NCBI GenBank assembly: GCA_024222295.1
Contig: JAAEPF010000017.1
Coordinates: 248,001-312,000 of the forward strand
Source: Actinomycetes bacterium
Lineage (GTDB): Bacteria; Actinomycetota; Acidimicrobiia; Acidimicrobiales; Microtrichaceae
Length of the DNA stretch: 64,000 nucleotides
Direction of reading: 5' to 3'
The notes beneath the pieces were generated by a model. That model had not been told where the DNA came from and ran no database searches. It worked only from the letters and a program-made list of their open reading frames with translations. Position 1 is the first letter of the stretch. Each line of letters begins with the position of its first letter. Shown piece after piece: positions 43,300 through 50,707 of this stretch. Both the position numbers and the translations under genes were made by a program.

Positions 43300-43992
43300 G
43301 TGCCCGACATCACCCTCGACCTCCCGAGCGGTCCACTCGATGCCTACCTCATGCCCCGCGACGAGCGGTCCCCCGCCATCATGCTGCTGCACGAGGCCTA
43401 CGGACTCAACGACGACATCCGGAATCTCGCCGACCGCGCAGCATCGCTCGGCTACACGGTCGTGGCGCCCGACCTGGTGGAGGGCGGGCGGATCCAGTGC
43501 CTTCGCCAGGCGTTCGCGGACCTGCAGAACGGTGGCGGGCCGATCGTGGACCGTGGCGGCGAGGTGGTCGACTGGCTGAAGGCCCGCGCCGATGTGGACG
43601 GAGACCGCATCGGGGTGGTCGGTTTCTGCCTCGGCGGCGGACTCGCATTCCTCATGGGACTCAACGAATCGGTCAAGGCCATCGCGCCCAACTACGGCAA
43701 GGCGCCGCCCGATGAGCTACTGGCGAAGTCCTGCCCAGTGGTTGCGTCATGGGGTGGGCGTGACAGGTTCCTCCGCAAGGACCCTCCCCGCGTCGGCGCC
43801 GCGCTCAAGGCCGCTGGAGTGCCCTATGACCTGCGGGTGTACCCGGCCGCCGGTCACTCATTCGCCAACCGGCCGGAGGGGCACTTCATCTCGCGGGCGT
43901 TGGCCCGTCCCTACATGGCGATCGCATACAACGAAGCCGCGGCTGAAGACACCTGGGCGCGCATCGAAGCCTTCTTCGCCGAAAACGTCTGA
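43300..43992 (+). CDS. Dienelactone hydrolase family protein
   Basis: A 230-residue alpha/beta hydrolase. The nucleophile elbow is GFCLGG with Cys110, as in true dienelactone hydrolases; the acid is in SWGGRDRF and the histidine in PAAGHSFAN. The family hydrolyses dienelactones from chloro-aromatic or aromatic ring cleavage. No ring-cleavage genes are nearby, so the substrate is open. GTG 43300 gives MPDITLDLPSG. Confidence 0.9.
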   Translation: MPDITLDLPSGPLDAYLMPRDERSPAIMLLHEAYGLNDDIRNLADRAASLGYTVVAPDLVEGGRIQCLRQAFADLQNGGGPIVDRGGEVVDWLKARADVDGDRIGVVGFCLGGGLAFLMGLNESVKAIAPNYGKAPPDELLAKSCPVVASWGGRDRFLRKDPPRVGAALKAAGVPYDLRVYPAAGHSFANRPEGHFISRALARPYMAIAYNEAAAEDTWARIEAFFAENV

Positions 43993-44140
43993 GCCCACCG
44001 GCAACCCGCGGCACCTTGCTGTCGGGTGAATGGACCGCGCCTCGCGACAACTGACAGCACCACGCCCCCGGGCGCGGAGCTCCCTGCCGTGATCACGAAC
44101 CCGTTGATCCTCCCAGGAGGATCCCCGGTAGCGGGTAAGG

Positions 44141-44344
44141 GTGCTGGACTCACCGCCGCTGGCGTGGTGAGGTTGCTCCATCGACCAGGTCCAAGCGCTT
44201 CGTGACGATGTGCACCGCGCACGCGGAAACGCGGACGGCCTGAAGGCGATCTACGACGGCCTCGTCGAGGAGGTCGGAACCGACGAGGCGTCCGAACTCT
44301 GGTGGGCCGTGTTCGCGGCCGAGGACGCCCCCGTCACCGGCTAG
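44141..44344 (+). CDS. Short reading frame interrupted by TGA: possible tiny selenoprotein or decayed gene
   Basis: This lies in the 380-base gap between 43993 and 44372. From 44171 to 44344 the frame has strong coding character: GCSIDQVQALRDDV, ARGNADGLKAIYDG, ELWWAVFAAEDAPVTG. No ATG, GTG or TTG precedes the coherent part after the in-frame TGA at 44168-44170; the first is GTG 44210. Reading the TGA as selenocysteine gives a GTG start at 44141 and W-U-G-C-S. The alternatives are a rare ATC start (44180), the short form from GTG 44210, or a pseudogene. I could not find a convincing SECIS hairpin by eye. The rest of the gap holds an ATCCTCC/GGAGGAT repeat (44107-44122) and nothing else I recognise. 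Confidence 0.35.
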
Positions 44345-44372
44345 CCCAGCGAGGCCAACGGTGCGGGTCGTC

Positions 44373-45473
44373 TCAGGAGCAGCCGATGGTTGCGACAAGG
44401 CCGGTGTGGTCGCTGGCCCACACGATGCCCGACTCGCCGACGGGCTCCGCCGGCTCGTTGGCCCAGCCGCTCACGTCCTGTGCTGCGAACTCCACAGAGC
44501 ACTCAGGCGCGGACTTAACCAGGATGTAATCGATGCGCGAGCTGGTCTGCGCCGACTCATCGGTGAGGTCCTCCGACGAGAGTCCGCTGGTGCAGCCCTT
44601 ATCTCCGGGCGCTTCGCACTCGGGCCTGCCGGCCTGCACCCATGCGTCGGCGAAGCCGGCATCCAGGAACAGCTTGTGGGCTGCTTCGCCGGGTCGGTCG
44701 TTGAGGTCACCGGTCACCATGTGCAGCCCATCGCCACCGTTTGTTTCGAGGTGGTCGACGATCTGGCGTGCGCCACACAGTTTGGCGTCATCGGTGGGCT
44801 GGCACACCGCCGCGCACTCGGTCTCCGTGCACCGGGGGTTGTTGGAACCGCTGGCCAGGTGGGTCGTGACCAGGTCGATAGGCCCGAGCGGCGAGTCGAT
44901 CACGGCGTGGTGTGCCGACCAAGGGACCGTGGGCAGGTCGAGCAGCGTCTCCGACGCGATCGGCAGGGTGCTCAGGATCATCTCGCGGTCGATGCCGAGT
45001 GACACGGCCGGGTCGGCCAGCAGCGAGGAGGCGTAGGCGGCTTCACACACCCGGGGCAGTGCAGCAGTGATCAGCTCCTCCATCCTCGTGTCCACCTCCT
45101 GCAGGGTGACGATCTCAGGGCAGTCGGATTCCTCGATGTGGCGCATCAGCAGCGTCACCCGGTCGGGTGCTCCGCACTGGTCGCTGTCGGCACACTCCGG
45201 TGCCGGTATCGGATGCCCGTGCAGCACATTCAGGTTCGCGACCGTCACGGCTGCAGGCGTCGCGTCGGTGTCGTTGCCGTCGGCTTGCTGGGCATCAGCC
45301 GACGTCTCGGCGGGCAACTCGTCAGTCGACTCGCCAGCGGAATCAGTGCAGGCCGTCACCAGGAGCACAATTGCGATCGAGAGCGCGGGGATGCGCCAAC
45401 AGCAGCTCCTGCAAGGGGCAACAGCAGTAGTTGCCCTGCAGTGGTAGCGCTGGGTCGGATCCAACCGGATCAC
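44373..45473 (-). CDS. Endonuclease/exonuclease/phosphatase-family lipoprotein
   Basis: A 366-residue secreted protein. A hydrophobic stretch ends in LLVTAC, a lipobox, so it is probably membrane-anchored outside. The catalytic core of the EEP (DNase I-like) family is present: VANLNVLHG, IVTLQEVD, VTTHLASGS, MVTGDLNDRPG and WASDHTGLVATI. Substrates in this family range from DNA to phosphoinositides and sphingomyelin; here unknown. The start (GTG 45473) gives an unusually long N-region (about 25 residues) before the hydrophobic core. Confidence 0.83.
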   Translation of the reverse strand: MIRLDPTQRYHCRATTAVAPCRSCCWRIPALSIAIVLLVTACTDSAGESTDELPAETSADAQQADGNDTDATPAAVTVANLNVLHGHPIPAPECADSDQCGAPDRVTLLMRHIEESDCPEIVTLQEVDTRMEELITAALPRVCEAAYASSLLADPAVSLGIDREMILSTLPIASETLLDLPTVPWSAHHAVIDSPLGPIDLVTTHLASGSNNPRCTETECAAVCQPTDDAKLCGARQIVDHLETNGGDGLHMVTGDLNDRPGEAAHKLFLDAGFADAWVQAGRPECEAPGDKGCTSGLSSEDLTDESAQTSSRIDYILVKSAPECSVEFAAQDVSGWANEPAEPVGESGIVWASDHTGLVATIGCS

Positions 45474-45608
45474 CGGCCTTCATGTCGGAGCGATTGGTCG
45501 CGGACCATACAACACCGGCCATCCGGAGACGGGGGACGTGCCGAACCGTCGCCTGTGCCGGGCCGGGTCCGCGCAGGCCGATCCTCGGGCGCTCGTAGTC
45601 TTGGGCAG

Positions 45609-46385
45609 ATGAGCAAGTGCGCCTCGCAGCCCGACCCGGTATCCGACCCGTCGGACCGACTCGCCGGCAAGCGCTTGCTGGTCACCGGTGCATCGTCCGG
45701 CATCGGCGAATCGATTGCCCGCATGGCTCTCGCCCGCGGCGCGGCGGTTGCGGGCCTCGCCCGCCGCGCCGACCGCCTCGACGCGATCGACGAAATGACT
45801 GCGATGGCTGCAGATGTGCGCGACCCGCGCGCTGCTGGCGCGGCGGTCGAGTCGGCGATCGATTCGCTCGGTGGTCTCGACGTGCTTGTCAACGCGGCCG
45901 GCATCAACCGCCCGGGCCTGATCACCGACACCGGGCCCGAGGACTGGGAGGCGGTGTTCTCCACCAACGTTCTCGGGTTGCTCGCAGTCACCAAGGCGGC
46001 GATGCCCGCCCTGCGCGCCGGCGTGGAGCCTTCCGTGGTCAACATCTCCTCCAACGCCGGCCACGGCGTCGTCAGCCCCGAGAACGGGGTCTACGCCGCC
46101 TCCAAGTCGGCCGTGGTGTTCCTGTCCGACTCCCTGCGCAAGGAACTTGCCGGTGAGGTGCGGGTGATCGAGGTCGCCCCCGGCTACGTGCAGGACACCG
46201 AGATCCATCGCGACTACGACGGCCCACACCGCGCCGAGGCCGACGAGCGCCAACGGATACACGGCATGCAGCTCGACCACTTCGCCCAACTCGTGCTCGA
46301 CCTCGTGGCGCAACCGGCCGACGTGCAGGTGCAGTCGGTCTTGGTCACCAAGACGGGCTACGTCGCCAAGCCGTACGGCACTTGA
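45609..46385 (+). CDS. SDR-family oxidoreductase
   Basis: A 258-residue classical SDR: TGASSGIG, NAAGIN, Ser in NISSNAGHG and YAASKSA. The C-terminal part (GMQLDHFAQLVLDLVAQPADVQVQSVLV) is like the SDRs annotated as NADP-dependent serine or short-chain oxidoreductases. It stands alone, divergent from the EEP lipoprotein gene and convergent with the permease gene 21 bases away. Confidence 0.88.
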   Translation: MSKCASQPDPVSDPSDRLAGKRLLVTGASSGIGESIARMALARGAAVAGLARRADRLDAIDEMTAMAADVRDPRAAGAAVESAIDSLGGLDVLVNAAGINRPGLITDTGPEDWEAVFSTNVLGLLAVTKAAMPALRAGVEPSVVNISSNAGHGVVSPENGVYAASKSAVVFLSDSLRKELAGEVRVIEVAPGYVQDTEIHRDYDGPHRAEADERQRIHGMQLDHFAQLVLDLVAQPADVQVQSVLVTKTGYVAKPYGT

Positions 46386-46406
46386 CCGCGGCGGCGAGGG
46401 CATCAG

Positions 46407-48872
46407 CTAGTCGGATCGCCCCGCGTCGGCAGGCGCCACCCGCGTCGCCCGTCGGGCGACCGCCAGGCTGACCAGCACGGCGATCGCCGTGGCAGCGAGG
46501 CCGACCCAGGCCAATGACATCCACGGCACGATCGGAGCTTCCAGCAGGTCCTCAGGGACGAACCGGGCGCCCCACCAGCCGACCAGAGCGCCTGCGCCCA
46601 GTCCGATCACCGAGGCGATGCCCGCGATCACCCCCGCCTCCACCCCGACCAGCGCGCGGATCTGGCCGCGGCTCGCCCCGACGGCTCGCAGCATCACCAG
46701 TTCGCGTCGCCTCTCCAGAATCGCGAGAGCCTGGGTTGACCCGAGACCCAGCATGCCGATGCCCACCGAACCGACGAGCAGCACGCCGATCACCCGCAGC
46801 ACGGTGTCAGTGACTTCCGAATTGAGTTCGGCGAACGACTCGGGTGTGTGCACTCGCACCTTGGGAAAGCTGTCACCCACTCGCCGCAGCTGGCGGCGGA
46901 CGGCCCAGGTGGGCGCGTCGTCGGCCACTTCGAGCGCGGCGAGTTCGAAGGTGCCCTCGGCGTTCACCTGCTCCACCGCTGCACGGGCCACGACCGCCGG
47001 GCCCACGAACGCAGTGTTGGCGTAGGTCGCCACGACCCTCACCTCTATCTCACCGCCCGAGGTCGACTGCAGGGTCACCGTGTCGCCCACCGTCACGCCG
47101 AGCGACTCCGCTGTGCCGTCGGAGAGCATCACACCGTCGGGCGCGCCCTCACCTGTCAGCTCCGCGTCGGGAGGCTGGCCGGCCACCGGATCACCCGAAG
47201 TGATGTCGAGGTCCATGATCGACGCCAGTCGGGCGAGCCCGGAGGTGGTCACCCGTCGTTCGGTCCCACCCGGCCCCACGATCACGCCGTCAACAGCGAT
47301 CACCTCCGCTGCCGCGCTCAGCCCACCAACGTTGCCCGCAAGGACGTTCACCAGCGACGTCGGGTCGACGCGCACGAGTCCTCGCCGTTCCAGGTAGAGG
47401 TCGGCCGACCCTGCAGTCTCGAACCGCGACTGCACTGTCTCGCGCGCCCCGGCGCCGATCGTGCCGACCACCGCCACCAGTGCCAGCGTGACCATCAGGG
47501 TCGCCCCCGCCGCAGCGGACCGGGCAGGCCGGCGGGCCGCATTGCCGATCCCGAGCCGACCGCTCACTCCCAGCAGCGGCGTCAGCGCCACCGACACCAA
47601 CCGGATGGCGGGAACGAGCGGGCCCACCGGGGTCCGTTCGGCGCCGGCGCCGGTGTCGGACAGCGCATCCAGTGGGGCAGCCCGCGATGCACGCACCACC
47701 GGCCACGCGGATCCGATCAATGTGACCGCGAGGCCCACGACTGCGGCGGCGACGACCATCGGCGAGGTGAGCAGCAACGCGGCTGACACCCCGAGCGGAT
47801 CGACAACCGTGACCGCCACCCAGGCCAGCACCGTGCCGATGCCGAGCCCCACAACGCTCGCCGCGGCGCCCACGATCGCGGCCTCGACGAGCACCAGCCG
47901 CGCCAGTTGGCTTCGTCCTGCGCCGACCAGGCGCAGCAACGCCAGTTCCCGGATCCGTTGGGCGAGCACCACGGTCTGCACGTTGGCAACCGCGAACGCA
48001 GCGATCAGCACCGTCAGCGCGGCGAACGCCGAGGTGCCGGAGCGAACCCCCTCATCGATACTGGCGACGGTCTGTTGTGTTGCCTGGGTCCGGTCGGTCA
48101 CGACGACCACCTCCAGCCCGTCCGGCAGGGTCGATCGCAAGCGGTCTGCAACCGCATCGGCGTCCGCACCCGGCTCGGGAACGACGCTGACCCGGTCGAC
48201 CTTTCCGACCGCCCCGAGCATCGACGCGGCCTCGTCGGCCGGCAGCACCACATGCGCTGACGAGATCGCGATCTGTTCCGGTGTCAGCGCGCCGGCCGAG
48301 TCAGCTCCGTCCAACTCCGGTGAGGTGACGGCGGGCTCCACCAGACCGACCACGTCTACCGAGCGAGTACCGGTCGGCAGCTGCAGCCGAGTGCGCGACC
48401 CCAGGGGAGCCAGGCCCACGATCGCCCCGCCGACGTCCACAGCCACCTCGTCGGGCCCAACGGGCTCGCGTCCTTCCACGACCTGCCAGCGGTTGGGGTC
48501 CCAGGCCGAGGACAGCACGAGGCCGCGCAGCTGCACCGGACGGTCGGGCTGCTCGCGCGACGAGACACGGAACGACACCGGCTGGTCGAGCACGCCGAAC
48601 GCTTCGAGCACGCCATCTGTGGAGCGCACTGTCTCGGTCACCGAGTCATCGATGGCAGTCGCCGTCGTGGCTCCATCGGCGCCCGCAGTCACCGAAATCG
48701 TGCCGACCGGCAGTGTCAGGGCACCGGCGTCGCCGGACAGTTGCACCGAGAGTTGCTCGGAGAACCCGAACGCGGCAGTACAGAAGGCCACCGCGATCGC
48801 GACGGTGGCGAACATGAACGCCATGCGCCCGGGCCTGCCGCGAAGCTCGCGCCGAACCAGTGGAGCGCCCAT
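46407..48872 (-). CDS. FtsX/MacB-type ABC transporter permease
   Basis: An 821-residue membrane protein with an N-terminal transmembrane helix (FMFATVAIAVAFCTAAFGF), a large extracytoplasmic domain, and two FtsX-type transmembrane blocks (about residues 260-460 and 705-810; for example LTVLIAAFAVANVQTVVLAQR and VLLVGSVGIGMLGLGSTQALA). Such permeases handle lipoproteins, lipids or signalling. No ATP-binding subunit lies next to it, so it is an orphan here. ATG 48872 is preferred over an upstream ATG (48983) because MGAPLVRRELRGRP is a normal cytoplasmic start. Confidence 0.88.
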   Translation of the reverse strand: MGAPLVRRELRGRPGRMAFMFATVAIAVAFCTAAFGFSEQLSVQLSGDAGALTLPVGTISVTAGADGATTATAIDDSVTETVRSTDGVLEAFGVLDQPVSFRVSSREQPDRPVQLRGLVLSSAWDPNRWQVVEGREPVGPDEVAVDVGGAIVGLAPLGSRTRLQLPTGTRSVDVVGLVEPAVTSPELDGADSAGALTPEQIAISSAHVVLPADEAASMLGAVGKVDRVSVVPEPGADADAVADRLRSTLPDGLEVVVVTDRTQATQQTVASIDEGVRSGTSAFAALTVLIAAFAVANVQTVVLAQRIRELALLRLVGAGRSQLARLVLVEAAIVGAAASVVGLGIGTVLAWVAVTVVDPLGVSAALLLTSPMVVAAAVVGLAVTLIGSAWPVVRASRAAPLDALSDTGAGAERTPVGPLVPAIRLVSVALTPLLGVSGRLGIGNAARRPARSAAAGATLMVTLALVAVVGTIGAGARETVQSRFETAGSADLYLERRGLVRVDPTSLVNVLAGNVGGLSAAAEVIAVDGVIVGPGGTERRVTTSGLARLASIMDLDITSGDPVAGQPPDAELTGEGAPDGVMLSDGTAESLGVTVGDTVTLQSTSGGEIEVRVVATYANTAFVGPAVVARAAVEQVNAEGTFELAALEVADDAPTWAVRRQLRRVGDSFPKVRVHTPESFAELNSEVTDTVLRVIGVLLVGSVGIGMLGLGSTQALAILERRRELVMLRAVGASRGQIRALVGVEAGVIAGIASVIGLGAGALVGWWGARFVPEDLLEAPIVPWMSLAWVGLAATAIAVLVSLAVARRATRVAPADAGRSD

Positions 48873-48943
48873 CGCCGGACCGTACCGGCAGCCATGGAGT
48901 CCCGGTCGCGCGCTTGGGGGCCAAGCTGAGCGGATTGCCGGAA

Positions 48944-48975
48944 ACACCCGTGCGCACATCTGCGGGCACGGGTGT
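48944..48975. repeat. Inverted repeat in the divergent permease/aldehyde dehydrogenase gap
   Basis: Arms 48944-48953 (ACACCCGTGC) and 48966-48975 (GCACGGGTGT) are perfect complements around 12 bases. An alternative pairing extends inward through CGCA/TGCG with a two-base bulge. No U-run follows. It is 64 bases upstream of the aldehyde dehydrogenase ATG and 71 bases from the permease ATG, so an operator or 5' leader hairpin is more likely than a terminator. Confidence 0.55.
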
Positions 48976-49039
48976 AGTAGCAAACGATTGCGGAACGATG
49001 GTCGGGTGGCTCCCGGCCGCCAGAGCAGAAACAGGTGCC

Positions 49040-50494
49040 ATGACCGAAATCAAGTCCAGGGATTCGATCTACGTAGGCGGCGAGTGGGTGCAGTCCACCG
49101 GGTCCGGGCTGATCGAGGTGGTGTCACCCAACACCGAGGAGGTGATCGCCACCGCTCCCGATGTGACCGCGGACGACATCGATGCGGCAGTCGCCGCGGC
49201 ACGCCGGGCGATGGACGAGGGTCCGTGGCCCACGATGGCCAAGGAGGAACGCCTGGCGAAGATCTCCGAGCTGAGCGCTGTGCTCATGGAACATGGCCAG
49301 GAAATCGCCGACACGATCTCCGCGGAGAACGGCTCACCCGCCAAGTGGTCATTCGCGGGCCAGGTGATGTCGGCCACGATGGCCCTCGACGCGTTTGCCG
49401 AGATCGGCGCTGACTACGACCTCGAGTCCGCTCGCATGGGCGGACTCGGCCAGACGGTCAAGGTGCGCAAGGCCCCGGTCGGAGTTGTGGCAGGAATCGC
49501 CCCGTGGAACGTGCCGTTGTTCATCATGGCGCTCAAGCTGGGCCCGGCCATGGTGACCGGCTCGCCGATCATCCTGAAGGCATCGCCCGAGACCCCGCTC
49601 GACGCCTACCTCCTCGCCGACGCGATCGACTCGATCGGCCTGCCACCAGGAGCCGTCAACGTGGTGTCTGCCGATCGTGATGCCAGTGACCATCTCGTGC
49701 GGCATCCGGGGATCGACAAGGTGGCATTCACCGGCAGCACCGCTGTCGGGCGCCGCATCGGTGGCATCTGCGGTGAGCAGCTCAAGCACTGCTCACTCGA
49801 GCTCGGCGGCAAGTCGGCAGCGATCCTTCTGGAGGACTGGGACATCGCGGCGGGAGTCAACGAACTGGTCGACTCGGGCCTGCTCAACAACGGACAGGCG
49901 TGCGGCGCCCAGACCCGGATCCTTGCCCCGAAGTCGCGCTACTCCGACGTCGTCGATGCCCTCGCCGCGCATGTCGGCTCGATGGTGGTCGGTGACAGCC
50001 TCGACCCCGAGACCGATATCGGCCCGATGGTCAGCCGGCGCCAGCGCGAACGGGTGGCCGGATACCTGGAGATCGGCGCCGAGTCCGGGGCCCGTGCGGT
50101 CACCGGTGGCGGGTTGCCCGACCACATCCACCAGGGCTGGTTCGTGGAGCCGACTGTGTTCGCTGATGTCGACAACTCCATGCGCATAGCCCGCGAGGAG
50201 ATCTTCGGGCCGGTGCTGGCTGTCATTGCCTACGACGGCGAGGAGGAAGCGGTCGAGATCGCCAACGATTCCGACTACGGGCTGTGCGGCTCGGTGTGGT
50301 CAGCCGATGCAGACCACGCCACTGACCTCGCCGCGAAGGTGCGCACCGGGTGCGTTGCGATCAACAGCCAGTTGATCGTCGACTGGCGCAGCCCGTTCGG
50401 AGGGATGAAGGACTCGGGTCTCGGCCGCGAACTCGGCCCCGAGGGGATCGACGAGTACATCGAGTACCAGTCGATCATTGGCCAACCGGGATGA
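49040..50494 (+). CDS. Aldehyde dehydrogenase
   Basis: A 484-residue NAD(P)-dependent aldehyde dehydrogenase. Cofactor region: APWNVPLF and FTGSTAVGRRI; catalytic Glu in LELGGKSA and nucleophile Cys288 in NNGQACGAQ; the C-terminal EIFGPVLAVIAY and PFGGMKDSGLGRELG are family-typical. Length and motifs are normal. ATG 49040 is chosen. The gene is not part of an evident pathway. A 10-base inverted repeat lies upstream. Confidence 0.93.
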   Translation: MTEIKSRDSIYVGGEWVQSTGSGLIEVVSPNTEEVIATAPDVTADDIDAAVAAARRAMDEGPWPTMAKEERLAKISELSAVLMEHGQEIADTISAENGSPAKWSFAGQVMSATMALDAFAEIGADYDLESARMGGLGQTVKVRKAPVGVVAGIAPWNVPLFIMALKLGPAMVTGSPIILKASPETPLDAYLLADAIDSIGLPPGAVNVVSADRDASDHLVRHPGIDKVAFTGSTAVGRRIGGICGEQLKHCSLELGGKSAAILLEDWDIAAGVNELVDSGLLNNGQACGAQTRILAPKSRYSDVVDALAAHVGSMVVGDSLDPETDIGPMVSRRQRERVAGYLEIGAESGARAVTGGGLPDHIHQGWFVEPTVFADVDNSMRIAREEIFGPVLAVIAYDGEEEAVEIANDSDYGLCGSVWSADADHATDLAAKVRTGCVAINSQLIVDWRSPFGGMKDSGLGRELGPEGIDEYIEYQSIIGQPG

Positions 50495-50707
50495 CCGGCT
50501 GCGCCTTGTGAACCGCTTGTGCGCATCCACGCCGGCAATCAAGGCGTTGTTGAGCCCGTCGCAGCGCTCCTGACCCCATGCCCCGTCCTGCAATCTCGAC
50601 CGTAGCGAGCTCAGACGATACCTGCACCCCGAGTGTTCGCCGGCTGCTGGGCTCTCGACGCAGAGTTTTCGAACACTATTGATCAACGTGCTGGTATTCT
50701 GCACAAG

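Noticed and set aside
44101-44190. Possible tRNA-Sec gene (GGAGGAT start and a TGCTGGACTCA segment)
   Set aside because: No matching acceptor strand, no T-arm with a GGTTCGA-like loop and no proper anticodon stem; the similarity is accidental.
50634-50675. TGTTCG and CGAACA halves upstream of the GGDEF-EAL gene, considered as an SOS box
   Set aside because: The spacing (30 bases) does not fit a LexA site, and neither half has a proper partner at the usual distance.
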